Notes: a model not told the origin generated them from the sequence alone. A stretch of 54,145 nucleotides of DNA from Pseudobdellovibrionaceae bacterium (GCA_020635085.1 JACKAL010000009.1:1-54145); one strand, 5' to 3'; shown: positions 43,871 to 52,945, counted from the first letter of the stretch. A program made the numbers and translations.

Positions 43871-44764
43871 TTACACACCGGCGAGTTTCAAGACCCTATC
43901 TTTTGCCTCAAGCACCAGAACGGTTAAATCCTGAGGAAATTGCGCATTACCGGCAAATCTCTCCGCCTGAAAGACCACCTCATTGCGCAAGTTATGAACA
44001 TCTGATCCCGCAGAGTTCTTCACCAGCGACAAATAACGTTCTTCGCCAAACAATTCCCCGGCATCATTACGAATTTTAAATAAACCCGGGGAACATAAAA
44101 TGATTTTATCTTTTGATTCCACCTGTGCACTTTGTGTCGTGACCGTACCCAATTGGCCTTTAGCCAATGCCATGGCTTGTGGTTTTAAACGTTGGAGTGT
44201 TCCATTCTCCTGTTTAAAGTGCAGAGCGTAAATATCGCCAAACAACACATAATCGAAGCGGAAATAGCGCCGATTCATAACTCCATAGAAACAATGAAAC
44301 TGGTCCTTATCACCAATGTGTCCCATAAAATCACTTTTTAAGGTGGCCACAAGACTTTCGGGAGACAAGGCCTCTTCATCTTGGCGCATTTGAAAGGTGA
44401 ACTTCATAAAAAGAGATAAAAACAGCGCGGATAAACTATAACCAGATGCTGATGTAAGAAGCACTCCAAAACGCATTTTGTCTCGGTGTTCGAAAATATC
44501 AAAATAATCGCCGCCGGTGAGAGAACTGGCTAAAAATTTGGTACTAAACTCAAAGCCAGGAATATTGGGAAACTCCGTCGGCACCACTTGACGCTGGATC
44601 TCCATCGCTTTTTTTAACTGACTATGTATGTGAATAATAAGCTGTTCGAGCTGCACATTGGCTTTTGCCAATTCCTGGCGGTAAACCTCTATGTCGCGAT
44701 TTTTATTCTCCAACTCTTTCTCAAGAAGGCGAATGCGTTGTTGTAGCTCCGACTCATCACTCAT
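43871..44764 (-). CDS. PPM/SpoIIE-type phosphatase relative with a lost metal aspartate
   Basis: 297 residues from the ATG at 44764 (AAAGGTG upstream). Residues ~5-60 form a coiled coil. The rest follows the SpoIIE/RsbU phosphatase layout: SLTGGDYFDIFEH, then GVLLTSASGYSLSALFLSLFM where the family has GDVSGHG, and FPQDLTVLVLE where it has DDxT. The metal-binding aspartate of the second motif is replaced by threonine, so activity may be lost or metal use altered. It is divergent from the SirB1-like gene. Such proteins act in partner-switching regulation. Confidence 0.78.
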   Translation of the reverse strand: MSDESELQQRIRLLEKELENKNRDIEVYRQELAKANVQLEQLIIHIHSQLKKAMEIQRQVVPTEFPNIPGFEFSTKFLASSLTGGDYFDIFEHRDKMRFGVLLTSASGYSLSALFLSLFMKFTFQMRQDEEALSPESLVATLKSDFMGHIGDKDQFHCFYGVMNRRYFRFDYVLFGDIYALHFKQENGTLQRLKPQAMALAKGQLGTVTTQSAQVESKDKIILCSPGLFKIRNDAGELFGEERYLSLVKNSAGSDVHNLRNEVVFQAERFAGNAQFPQDLTVLVLEAKDRVLKLAGV

Positions 44765-44767
44765 AAT

Positions 44768-44857
44768 CAATTACACCTTTCGCTAAATTGTCGAAAATAT
44801 TAGCATAATCTGTCAATACCTGCCGTCCTTGCGGACAATTAACTAGACGTGTAATTG
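44768..44857. promoter_or_regulatory. interrupted 9-bp inverted repeat in a divergent promoter region
   Basis: CAATTACAC (44768-44776) and its exact complement GTGTAATTG (44849-44857) flank 72 nt between the divergent phosphatase-like and SirB1-like genes. The left arm abuts the phosphatase ribosome site. It may be a two-site operator with looping; this is position-based inference. Confidence 0.35.
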
Positions 44858-44939
44858 TGCTAAACCCTTGCATCTCTGAACAATGTCCTTATAAAAACCA
44901 CTCTACGTGGTAATGACCTACCACCGGGGGATGCGGGGA

Positions 44940-45749
44940 ATGTTCACTGAAGAACGTCTAGCTGTGGTTGATACACAGAGAGATACATTATTTATTGGAT
45001 TAAGTCATATTGCGCACGACTTATCGTCGCTGTGGCCCTTTAATCGTACATTGCAAGGTTGCCAAAACTTGACCAAAGACTTGGTCCATCACGTCGGCAT
45101 CAATGGTCCCGATGTCGAACATCAATTTCGAGTGTTGTGCACTTATTTCTACGATCAAAAACGTTTCAAACCGATGAAGTCAAAACCCACTTTGGAAAAA
45201 TGTCTTCTTCCCTATGCCCTGCTCAGTCGCCGCGGTCCCTTAGAGATTTTATTACCTCTATTTCTCGGGTTAGCGCGCAAAATAGGATTGCAAGTCTCTG
45301 TGGTTTATTATGGAAAAAATATCATCCTAAAATTAGTGGTGGATGGACAATCCCATTTTTATGATTTCACCAAACATTGCCAGAGGCTGACTTCGGAAGA
45401 TTTAATTGCTTTAGTAAACTCCGGCTGCGACTGCACGAAGCTTGTTGATGACAACGAAGTGATGGCTAAATATTTACTGCGCATTAAACACCAGTGTCTC
45501 CGCGAGCGCAGTTTCTTAAGTCTCTACAAAGTGCAAACTTATCTCATGCAGTATCAGCCATTTGCGTTAAATCACGTCCTGGATCGCGCGCGGGCTGCCT
45601 ATGCCACAGGTGATATGATCAAAGCCTACGAAGATGTTAGCCAGTACCTTGCGTTTAGTGCAGATCGTATCAATAACACACGTATGATCAAACTCATGAA
45701 ACGTTTAAACAATCATGCGCTTCTTAAGTATTTTACCCGCGACAGCTGA
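44940..45749 (+). CDS. SirB1-like protein with a TPR-type C-terminus
   Basis: 269 residues from the ATG at 44940 (GGGGGA eight bases upstream; GTG 44907 and ATGs 44913 and 44931 are alternatives). The middle (LEKCLLPYALLSRRGPLEILLPLFLGLARKIGLQVSVVYYGKNIILKLV) follows SirB1/transglutaminase-like proteins, but the catalytic cysteine position is not evident. The C-terminal ~60 residues (ALNHVLDRARAAYATGDMIKAYEDVSQYLAF) look like a TPR pair. It may be a binding protein rather than an enzyme. It is divergent from the phosphatase-like gene and may belong to the same pathway. Confidence 0.65.
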   Translation: MFTEERLAVVDTQRDTLFIGLSHIAHDLSSLWPFNRTLQGCQNLTKDLVHHVGINGPDVEHQFRVLCTYFYDQKRFKPMKSKPTLEKCLLPYALLSRRGPLEILLPLFLGLARKIGLQVSVVYYGKNIILKLVVDGQSHFYDFTKHCQRLTSEDLIALVNSGCDCTKLVDDNEVMAKYLLRIKHQCLRERSFLSLYKVQTYLMQYQPFALNHVLDRARAAYATGDMIKAYEDVSQYLAFSADRINNTRMIKLMKRLNNHALLKYFTRDS

Positions 45750-45826
45750 TACCCAGATTTGCAAATAAATTTTGAGAGACATGAGATGGGTTCTAGCAAA
45801 TCCGCGTCGTTGCCGTAGCGATCACA

Positions 45827-46570
45827 TCAAAGTGACGAATGATACACATCAAAACGCACGGCTTTACCCTCATAAACATTCTTAACCTGTATACCAGAAA
45901 AACTTTCCGCTTCTGGGTGTCGTTTCACTACCACACGTTTTTTGCTATCTATTAATTTTTTGATTATCGGCAAAAAATCTTCGTCTCTGTTCTCGCCAAC
46001 AACAGCCGAGAGAAATTGCATTTTCTTTTTAGGTAAAGCGGTGCGCTTCTCGAGATGGAACATAGGATCGATATAAAAACAATCAAAGTCTTTTATATAC
46101 GTCTCGACAATTGCCAACGCATCTCCATACACCAGTTCAAAATCAAAGGATGGCTGTGTCTGTCGCCAACGAATTAAACCATCACGAACGAGCGCCCACA
46201 CCATTGGATTTTTTTCGATGCCGGTAACCTGCGCGCCCCACATTACAAGTTTAAAACTATCTGTTGCCAGTCCTAATGTAAGATCTAAAATGCGCTTACC
46301 TTGTACACCACCACACGCCTTCGCCAGTAAATCATACTTAGGAGAAAGTTTTTGTCTTAGCCACTCCCGATGAGATGCGACTAAATCCACGACAAGGGGT
46401 TTTTCTTGGCCACTCGCTTTCACCATCGCCAGCTGATCGACAGATGCATCATAATACAAATAATACTCTTCGCGTGCAGGCAAGATTCTCGACTCTGCAT
46501 AAAAAAAACGCGATCCTTCTGGAAGTGATCCTTGCGAGTAAATAGGAATATTAAGAGAATATTGCGACAC
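45827..46570 (-). CDS. rsmJ: 16S rRNA methyltransferase RsmJ-like
   Basis: 247 residues from a GTG with GAGGTAG upstream. SAM-binding and RsmJ-type segments: KRILDLTLGLATDSFKLV, VTGIEKNPMVWALVRDGLIRW, the catalytic-type DCFYIDPMF, LPKKKMQFLSAVVGENRDED and KRVVVKRHPEAESF. RsmJ methylates G1516 N2 of 16S rRNA. It lies 51 nt after a polyprenyl synthase gene on the same strand. The YIDPM signature is strongly characteristic; exact target position is by family. Confidence 0.85.
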   Translation of the reverse strand: MSQYSLNIPIYSQGSLPEGSRFFYAESRILPAREEYYLYYDASVDQLAMVKASGQEKPLVVDLVASHREWLRQKLSPKYDLLAKACGGVQGKRILDLTLGLATDSFKLVMWGAQVTGIEKNPMVWALVRDGLIRWRQTQPSFDFELVYGDALAIVETYIKDFDCFYIDPMFHLEKRTALPKKKMQFLSAVVGENRDEDFLPIIKKLIDSKKRVVVKRHPEAESFSGIQVKNVYEGKAVRFDVYHSSL

Positions 46571-46621
46571 GTGTATCTACCTCGCCTATTCTATCCGGAA
46601 AAACTGGCCCATGATAGAGCA

Positions 46622-47554
46622 CTAAGGTTTTCTCCAGTACAGAAGCTCCGCTAGCGGTTCGAGTGCATTGGCCGTCTCTTCGAAAGAAGAATCAGAGAGC
46701 ATTGCTAGATCGTTGAGAAGCATTTTATACTCCTCTATAAGAACAGCGTTGTCGTTATCAAATTGTTTTAATGTTTGCGAAAATACTTCTAAACCGACTG
46801 CGGATTTGAACTCGTTCAAATCAAAGATTTGCATGAGCTCCCGACGCTGCTCCATGTTTTTATCTGTAAACAAGCGTGCACAAAAAGAATTAACATATCC
46901 AGCACGAATATCACCCATTACGTTTTTTCTCTCAAAATTACGAATATCAAAATCGAGCAGATCATCACTTCGCTGCAACAGGAGACCTAAAATTTCCCCC
47001 AAACGATTCAACGTTTGATAAACGCGGTCATCGTTGATGTTCTGGGCGAAAAAAGGCGACGTTAAACACCATTTAAACAATGAACCTGTTTTTAAGTTAT
47101 GCACACGATCTATATCTGTAGCGGTGACCGCAACACTTTTAACCAAACTATCCTGCAGCCACTCACCTTCCAATAAATCAGAAATCGCCTGACTCGTCAG
47201 TTGTACAAGCTGAATATTACCAAATTGAGAAAGATTCACCATCACACGCGCCAGCAGATAATCGCCGGCAAGTACTGCGTACTCCGGCGTGTATTTGAGC
47301 CATGCGGTTGTCTTTCCACGACGCAAAGATGAGCGATCGACAAGATCATCATGCAAAAGAGAAGAGTTGTGAATAAACTCGACAGTTTGGCACAGAAGAT
47401 GAATCGTCGAAAGAGGTACGCGAAGAGTAGCCGCTACCGTCTGTGTTAACTGCGCACGAAACCCTTTTCCACCAGAAAAGAGGTCCTCATAAAGCGCATT
47501 CAGCTTGGGAAGATACGCTGGAAAATCATGCTCTGAATATACTTTTAAGTCCAC
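46622..47554 (-). CDS. trans-polyprenyl diphosphate synthase
   Basis: 310 residues from a GTG (no clear ribosome site). The first aspartate-rich motif is LLHDDLVDRSSLRRG and the second is LLQRSDDLLDFD, with GDYLLARVMVNL and KTGSLFKWC between, so both magnesium sites are intact. It elongates farnesyl- or geranyl-type diphosphates from isopentenyl diphosphate, probably for the quinone side chain, as an octaprenyl/heptaprenyl-type enzyme; chain length cannot be read from sequence. It precedes rsmJ. Confidence 0.85.
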   Translation of the reverse strand: MDLKVYSEHDFPAYLPKLNALYEDLFSGGKGFRAQLTQTVAATLRVPLSTIHLLCQTVEFIHNSSLLHDDLVDRSSLRRGKTTAWLKYTPEYAVLAGDYLLARVMVNLSQFGNIQLVQLTSQAISDLLEGEWLQDSLVKSVAVTATDIDRVHNLKTGSLFKWCLTSPFFAQNINDDRVYQTLNRLGEILGLLLQRSDDLLDFDIRNFERKNVMGDIRAGYVNSFCARLFTDKNMEQRRELMQIFDLNEFKSAVGLEVFSQTLKQFDNDNAVLIEEYKMLLNDLAMLSDSSFEETANALEPLAELLYWRKP

Positions 47555-47674
47555 ACTAGGCCATATAACAAATGCAGGGTGAAAGAGGTACTGACAACTG
47601 GCTTACAGGCAATTTAACTCCGCGCGTTGGCCGCCAGGGGTGTGTCTCTTCACCCTTTCTGTTAGAACCTCGTT

Positions 47675-48073
47675 ATGGATGCTTTTCAACAACAAATTCA
47701 TATTCGTTTTCGCCAAACCGATATGGCGGGAATTGCCTACTTTAACGAAGCTTTTAATATTTTCCATGATGTTTATGAGGCATGGGTCGAGCATCACTTT
47801 AAAGACAAATCCAATTGGTTTGCGAACAGTGAGTGGGCTGTTCCTCTTAAAAATGTTTCTGCAGAATACCAACGCCCGCTCCTCCCTTTTGCAACTTACA
47901 CTGTGCGCATGCAATTGCACGAAGTGGGAAAAAGCTCCTTTCAACTGCATACAGAAATTCTGAGCACAGAAGGTGTTCACGCTAAAATCACCACAACCCA
48001 TGTCTTTATGAACAAAGCCACGCGCCGTGGACAAGAAATACCTAACGATATTCGCCGTATTTTAGAAATGTAA
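47675..48073 (+). CDS. hotdog-fold acyl-CoA thioesterase (4HBT/YbgC-like)
   Basis: 132 residues. The N-terminus IRFRQTDMAGIAYFNEAFNIFHD has the 4HBT aspartate motif (DxxG with a following asparagine), and VSAEYQRPLLPFATYTVRMQL and GKSSFQLHTEI follow the fold. Members hydrolyse acyl-CoA or 4-hydroxybenzoyl-CoA thioesters. A promoter-like region of 120 nt separates it from the divergent polyprenyl synthase. It ends 5 nt from the convergent histidine kinase, whose last bases it nearly abuts. Confidence 0.85.
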   Translation: MDAFQQQIHIRFRQTDMAGIAYFNEAFNIFHDVYEAWVEHHFKDKSNWFANSEWAVPLKNVSAEYQRPLLPFATYTVRMQLHEVGKSSFQLHTEILSTEGVHAKITTTHVFMNKATRRGQEIPNDIRRILEM

Positions 48074-48078
48074 ACGTC

Positions 48079-49299
48079 CTACGCGCTTTTCTGTTGAAAT
48101 TGAGCCACTGGTAATGACAATTTAAAACTCGTATGCCCCTGCCACTTTTCGTAGGATAATCTTCCGCCATGTTCTTCGGCAAGTCCTCTGGAAATGCTCA
48201 ACCCCAGACCGGTTCCCACCCCAACGGGTTTCGTTGTAAAAAAAGGCGTCATCATTTGATTCACCACAGTTTCCGATATTCCTGAACCACTATCGACAAC
48301 CTGCAGATGCACCTGATCCGCTTGAAGGAACAGGCGCAGAGTAATCCATCTTTGTTCATGATTTTTCACCGCGTAGACCGCATTCATTATCAAGTTGAGT
48401 AAAATTTGTGAGATCTCTACTGGACGACAATCCACAATACAATCTCTTTCAAATTCAAGAGATAAGTCGACTTTTTCTTTTTTTAATTTATTTTCGCACA
48501 GTTCTAAAGTTTCAAAGACAATTTGCTGTAGTGAATAGCGCACAAGACCATCGCGGTGAGAGCCCCGGGAAAACCGAGCCAACCCCTTAATGATCTCTGC
48601 AATACGCTCGGTGGTTTTATGCATTTTTTCTAATTCCTGGAGCAGCAAGGCCTCCTTAAGTACTCCTATCTTCTGTTTGTGTGTTAAAACCTCAATTTTT
48701 GCAGATAAAATTCCTAAGGGGGTGTTGATTTCATGCGCCACACATGCTGTCATTTCGCCAAGCACAGCCAGCTTAGATGTATAAATTAATTGATCTGATA
48801 AAAGTAAATTTTTCCAACGCGACTCTAGATGACGTACAACCTGGCTTGCTAAAAATTTTAGCGTTTCGATTTGTGCCTGGGTTAACAAACGCGGCACGTG
48901 ATCAATAACACATAAAGTACCAATAGCACACCCATTGGTGAGCCATAGCGGAACACCTGCATAAAAACGCACATTGGGTACATTGCACACTAAAGGATTA
49001 TCACAAAAACGCTCGTCTTTTAGAGCATCTTCGACGATAAAAATTTCCTCATCATGAATGGCATGCCCACAGAAAGAAATATCCCGTGATGTTTCGCTCG
49101 CATCAAGACCCTTTTTAGATTTAAACCACTGTCGCTTTTCGTCTACTAAACTAACTAGTGCCATCGGAGTGTTGCACACATGTGCTGCCATTGTTGTAAT
49201 CTCATCAAAACAAGGTTCTGGGGGTGTATCTAATATCCCTAGCGCGATCAGCGCTTCCAATCGCTCTTTTTCGTTACTACATGCTATCGCTTTCCGCAA
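48079..49299 (-). CDS. soluble GAF-domain sensor histidine kinase
   Basis: 406 residues, apparently from a TTG. There is no membrane segment. Residues ~15-165 are a GAF domain (LIALGILDTPPEPCFDEITTMA ... FYAGVPLWLTNGCAIGTLCVID), as in cytoplasmic GAF-kinases. The dimerisation helix carries the phospho-accepting histidine in CVAHEINTPLG. The ATPase part has LLNLIMNAVYAV, VDSGSGI, MTPFFTTKPVGVGTGLGLSI. A response regulator is not encoded nearby, so it is orphan. The upstream region has an imperfect palindrome at ~49358-49386. Confidence 0.85.
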   Translation of the reverse strand: MRKAIACSNEKERLEALIALGILDTPPEPCFDEITTMAAHVCNTPMALVSLVDEKRQWFKSKKGLDASETSRDISFCGHAIHDEEIFIVEDALKDERFCDNPLVCNVPNVRFYAGVPLWLTNGCAIGTLCVIDHVPRLLTQAQIETLKFLASQVVRHLESRWKNLLLSDQLIYTSKLAVLGEMTACVAHEINTPLGILSAKIEVLTHKQKIGVLKEALLLQELEKMHKTTERIAEIIKGLARFSRGSHRDGLVRYSLQQIVFETLELCENKLKKEKVDLSLEFERDCIVDCRPVEISQILLNLIMNAVYAVKNHEQRWITLRLFLQADQVHLQVVDSGSGISETVVNQMMTPFFTTKPVGVGTGLGLSISRGLAEEHGGRLSYEKWQGHTSFKLSLPVAQFQQKSA

Positions 49300-49500
49300 A
49301 CTGACCCCACTGCAAAATACAATGTGTTAAAATAGATACCGGTTCTTGTCATAGAAAGCGTACTTCCTTTTTAAAAAGTGGTACGCACTTTAAAATACTA
49401 TCGGCAGTAAATAAGAAAATTCAAGCGACTCACTCACAATAAATAAATTAATATCGTTTGGTCGTACTTAAATTAAGACTGTATTAATTCCAATTAACGA

Positions 49501-49539
49501 AAATAAATTATGGATAAGATCGTTACCCATAATTTATTT
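49501..49539 (-). terminator. AT-rich hairpin terminator after the esterase gene
   Basis: Perfect 13-bp arms (49501-49513 and 49527-49539), extended by TAA/TTA inside, start directly at the stop codon of the gene at 49540. On the minus strand the 3' arm ends in AATTTATTTTCG. It is long but AT-rich, so it could act in termination or RNA stability. Confidence 0.6.
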
Positions 49540-50229
49540 CTATGTTGCGACAAGATGGGATAAAAATTTCTGTGATTTCTGTAAGACCGTCATAGGAATC
49601 TCATGTCCTCCACGGAACTCGAACCACTCACCCTGCCATCCGTTCTCTTGTAAAAGAGAAAATAATTTTCTTCCATTCTGAATCGACAAAACAGGATCCT
49701 GAATGCCATGTGATTGTAAGAAAGGAATCGCAGTCTCTTTAACAATAGTTTTCTGTAACCGCTCTTGGTCTAAAAGTACTGTGGAATATAATAGCGCTCC
49801 ACAAAGAGGGGGACCACAACTGGCTGCGAGGTGACTCGCCATCATAGCTCCTTGACTAAAGCCGCCAATAACAATTTTATCATACTGGTCGGTTAGCTCA
49901 AAAATGAGTCCTTCCAACTGTGCCAGTACTTGTGGAAAACCGTTGGGTGTTAATGGTGCATAATCGCGGGGAATTCCTGAGGCAATTTCCCTCTGTAATT
50001 CTTCCATTGGAATCGGAAACCACGCTCTCCCCTCCATCCCCATGCCAAGAGGTATGGACAAAGGCCCGTTCGGAAAAACCCAGGCCCATTCGCCATTCGG
50101 GTCTAAGTAACTATGGAGAGGTGCTAAATCGCGAAAATCTGCACCAAAGCCGTGGATAAGAACAACAACTCCTGAGCTTTGTTCGTTTTCAACTATGCAA
50201 TCAAGACCATTCAGTGTGGTTTTTTTCAT
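49540..50229 (-). CDS. carboxylesterase / phospholipase family protein
   Basis: 229 residues of the alpha/beta-hydrolase carboxylesterase (YpfH-like) family. Visible: VVVLIHGFGADFRDLAPLH, WVFPNGPLSIP, the nucleophile elbow GGFSQGAMMASHLA, a QSHGIQDPVL segment with the acid residue, and GGHEIP with the histidine. It probably hydrolyses lysophospholipids or short acyl esters. It is a single gene, with the 13-bp hairpin after it and 111 nt of promoter region before it. Confidence 0.85.
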   Translation of the reverse strand: MKKTTLNGLDCIVENEQSSGVVVLIHGFGADFRDLAPLHSYLDPNGEWAWVFPNGPLSIPLGMGMEGRAWFPIPMEELQREIASGIPRDYAPLTPNGFPQVLAQLEGLIFELTDQYDKIVIGGFSQGAMMASHLAASCGPPLCGALLYSTVLLDQERLQKTIVKETAIPFLQSHGIQDPVLSIQNGRKLFSLLQENGWQGEWFEFRGGHEIPMTVLQKSQKFLSHLVAT

Positions 50230-50340
50230 ACCGTACTTTTAGCGATCAAAGGCCTCTCTGTCGAGAAAATAAAAATTCTACTCATAATTTAGGGTTTCAA
50301 CTTGTGAAGTTTTCCAACAAAAATTACAATAGTACTCAGA

Positions 50341-51984
50341 ATGAATACAAGTATTCTCACCCATGCCTTATTTATAGAAATTGTAAAGGTTGTCAGTGAA
50401 ACCAATGGATTGAGTCTCAATAACACATTGGAGCTCATTCTCGACTCGTCGGAAATTTCTCCTCAAGTACGACAACATGTTAAGGATTTTCAAGATAAAC
50501 TCGATAGATTTCGTATTAATCTTATCGAGATTGACGCTTTACTGCAGCACCCAGTGGCCGAAGGCTTTTATCAGCTCTTCCAAAAGTTTCCCTTAAAATA
50601 TCGCGAGGAGCATATCCATCTCACTGGTTCTCTAACGGCCGAATTTGTTTACCCCCGTTTGATGGAACTGCTCAAAAGCCCACACAAAACGATCTACGAA
50701 AAAAAAATTGATGATGTCTTTGGCATAGGTGCCCACAATATCAAATCCGTAGCCGATGTGGAGAAACTTATGCGCCTGCAAGATACCGAGCAATTCGATC
50801 GCTATCTTGAAATTTTACTTCTCCCAAAACTGATTTTACTTTCTCGCCAAGCTCATGCCGATGCAGCGTATAGTATGGCCCAGGATCTGTACCACAAATA
50901 CAACGTCGGTGCGATTCGCCTAAAGTTCACACTGTCACGAGTTACACAAACCAGCAAAGAAGAAATCCCCGGCGCCGATAATGTAAGCAGTGAAGATGTG
51001 GTTTTAGGTCTTTATGAGGGCTTCAAGCTTTTTCAGGATGAGCACTCTGATTTTCAATTTATCTTGTCGCCCTGCTTTCGCAAAGAACCCCTCTTTTTTG
51101 ATGCCAAACGCTACAAAACAAAACGTGATCACTTCGAGGCGCAAGTGGCAGAACTCATTGATCTTGTCGACAACCATCCAGAACTTAAAACACATGTCAC
51201 CGAAGTGGATACCGTTGGTAGCGAAAAAGATCTCTTCCGCAAAGAGCATTTCCAAGAAATGAAAGTCGGTCTTCGTAAACTCCATTCTCGCGGTTTTAAA
51301 ATTCGCTCCCACCATGGTGAAACATGGCTCACTCTACGTCGTGGCATTCAGTCAGTGGATAATGCCATGAACATTTGGCACGTCGATGCCATCGAACACG
51401 GGTTAAGCCTAGGAATTAATCCCAATTTTTATTTTCACACCCTTTTCCACAGAATTATGGAAAAAAACAAAGCCGGGCAACCGATTGAAAAGGGCACAAA
51501 AGACTATAATGAACTTCAGGATTTAGATTGGAACGGGCGCAATTACATCGGAGAAAAGCTCGAACAAGGTATTCCGCTAAATGATACAGAAAAAATGTAT
51601 TTTGTAAAATCCAAGTTCCACTTAGCCACCGAAATGGAACATTATCAGCATGATGTTTTAAACCGCATGTTAGATAAAGAACTTTCGGTCATTGCTCTAC
51701 CGTCCTCTAATAAAAAGCTGACCGGGCAATTTGATGATTACAAAGAACATCCTTTTAGCTGGTGGGAAAAAAAGGGTATGAAACTCGGGGTCGGAACCGA
51801 TAACTATTACACTCTCAATACCAATTATATTCGCGAAATGCTGATTCTTTTATTGACCGACCCGGTTCATTTAAAAATTATGAAACTCCTAATGGTGTGC
51901 ACTGGGGAGAAACGCCGTCCCTACCTAAGTCAATTGCTGTGGTCGATGCGCAAAAAAGCCTTGGGCGGGAACACAAATGAGTAA
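50341..51984 (+). CDS. adenosine deaminase-like metal-dependent hydrolase (long form)
   Basis: 547 residues, about 200 longer than usual adenosine deaminases. The metal and catalytic motifs are in order: HIHLTGSL (near residue 97), SHHGETW (H and E, near 326), DAIEHGLSLG (histidine), LPSSN and KLGVGTDN (aspartate). The extra length is an N-terminal ~90-residue helical region and insertions, for example KTKRDHFEAQVAELIDLVDNHPEL. It deaminates adenosine or a related purine/AMP-type substrate; AMP-deaminase-like use is possible given the length. It overlaps the phosphatase gene by 8 nt. Confidence 0.82.
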   Translation: MNTSILTHALFIEIVKVVSETNGLSLNNTLELILDSSEISPQVRQHVKDFQDKLDRFRINLIEIDALLQHPVAEGFYQLFQKFPLKYREEHIHLTGSLTAEFVYPRLMELLKSPHKTIYEKKIDDVFGIGAHNIKSVADVEKLMRLQDTEQFDRYLEILLLPKLILLSRQAHADAAYSMAQDLYHKYNVGAIRLKFTLSRVTQTSKEEIPGADNVSSEDVVLGLYEGFKLFQDEHSDFQFILSPCFRKEPLFFDAKRYKTKRDHFEAQVAELIDLVDNHPELKTHVTEVDTVGSEKDLFRKEHFQEMKVGLRKLHSRGFKIRSHHGETWLTLRRGIQSVDNAMNIWHVDAIEHGLSLGINPNFYFHTLFHRIMEKNKAGQPIEKGTKDYNELQDLDWNGRNYIGEKLEQGIPLNDTEKMYFVKSKFHLATEMEHYQHDVLNRMLDKELSVIALPSSNKKLTGQFDDYKEHPFSWWEKKGMKLGVGTDNYYTLNTNYIREMLILLLTDPVHLKIMKLLMVCTGEKRRPYLSQLLWSMRKKALGGNTNE

Positions 51985-52459
51985 AGTGAAGGTATTATTT
52001 ATCTGTCTTGGAAATATTTGTCGTTCTCCCGCCGCGGAAGCAGTTATGAACACCCTGATCCATAAAGAAAAATTAGAAAACCGTATCCTATGTGATTCTG
52101 CAGCCACCTCGGGGCACCACGAAGGCGATCCCGCTGACCCACGCACCATCTCCCATGCAGAGCGACGCGGCCATAAGGTCACCAGCCTTTCTCGCCCATT
52201 TAATCCACGAGTGGACTTTAAATCTTTTGATTTTATCGTCACCATGGATGATGCCAACTTCTCTGATATCAAAGACATGGATCTCAAACATGAATTTGGC
52301 GATAAAATTTTTAAATTAGTGGATTTCTGTGCAGATAAAAAATACAAAACCGTACCTGACCCCTACTATGGGGGGCCCGAGGACTTCGAAACCGTTCTCA
52401 ACATTATCGAAGATGGTTGCCACGGTCTTTTGCAAAAAATAAAGAGTTCAAAATTATAA
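51977..52459 (+). CDS. low-molecular-weight protein tyrosine phosphatase
   Basis: 160 residues with the full signature: P-loop FICLGNICRSPAAEA (Cys, Arg and Ser of CX5RS), GHEGDPADPRT-type segment (HHEGDPADPRT), FDFIVTMDDANFSDI and the general-acid DPYYGG. It dephosphorylates phosphotyrosine or small phospho-compounds in the cytoplasm. It starts within the end of the deaminase-like gene (8-nt overlap), so the two are translationally coupled. ApaG follows. Confidence 0.93.
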   Translation: MSKVKVLFICLGNICRSPAAEAVMNTLIHKEKLENRILCDSAATSGHHEGDPADPRTISHAERRGHKVTSLSRPFNPRVDFKSFDFIVTMDDANFSDIKDMDLKHEFGDKIFKLVDFCADKKYKTVPDPYYGGPEDFETVLNIIEDGCHGLLQKIKSSKL

Positions 52460-52505
52460 ATTTGTTCTATTGCCAATATTTCGAAAATTAGATACTAGCC
52501 AAGAC

Positions 52506-52892
52506 ATGTTGTACTCCGAGTTGTCTGAAGGATTTCTAGTTGAAGCTGAACCCGCATATGTTCCTGAGCATTCTGACCCTGCGAATGGTCAGTACTTTTT
52601 TTCTTATAAAATTCGCATTACCAATAAATCAGCCAAAAAAGCACAGTTACTTAGCCGTAAATGGGTTATCGTTGATGGCAAACAACACCGCGAAGATGTG
52701 GAAGGCCCCGGTGTCGTGGGCGAACAACCCTCATTAGATTTGGGTGCAACTTATGAGTACTCCAGTTTTTGTCCACTACAAACCCCTACCGGCAGTATGC
52801 GCGGCAATTACATCATGGCCGATAGCGAGGGAAAAATTTTTTCTATAAAAATCCCCCTCTTCTTTTTGCGCGATAATCATCATAATAACTAG
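52506..52892 (+). CDS. apaG: ApaG-family protein
   Basis: 128 residues from the ATG at 52506, matching the family length. An upstream TTG at 52470 would add 12 residues. ApaG features: YFFSYKIRITNKSAKKAQLLSRKWVIVDGKQHREDVEGPGVVGEQPSL and TPTGSMRGNYIM. It has a fibronectin-III-like fold; in enterobacteria it is linked to pyrophosphate-containing compounds, but its activity is poorly defined. It is the last gene of the deaminase-phosphatase-apaG run and has a terminator. Confidence 0.9.
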   Translation: MLYSELSEGFLVEAEPAYVPEHSDPANGQYFFSYKIRITNKSAKKAQLLSRKWVIVDGKQHREDVEGPGVVGEQPSLDLGATYEYSSFCPLQTPTGSMRGNYIMADSEGKIFSIKIPLFFLRDNHHNN

Positions 52893-52906
52893 TCTCTACC
52901 TTGAAT

Positions 52907-52945
52907 AGCAGAAAACCCTTGCGGCTTTCTGCTCAAAATTTTTAA
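52907..52945. terminator. intrinsic terminator, bidirectional
   Basis: AGCAGAAA (52907-52914) pairs with TTTCTGCT (52926-52933), with a CC/GG pair inside, followed by CAAAATTTTTAAC on the plus strand. It sits between convergent apaG and the Ig-like protein gene. Confidence 0.8.

Noticed and set aside
47603..48034. 143-codon frame opposite the hotdog thioesterase
   Set aside because: The plus-strand frame carries the 4HBT active-site motif; the antisense frame has no support.
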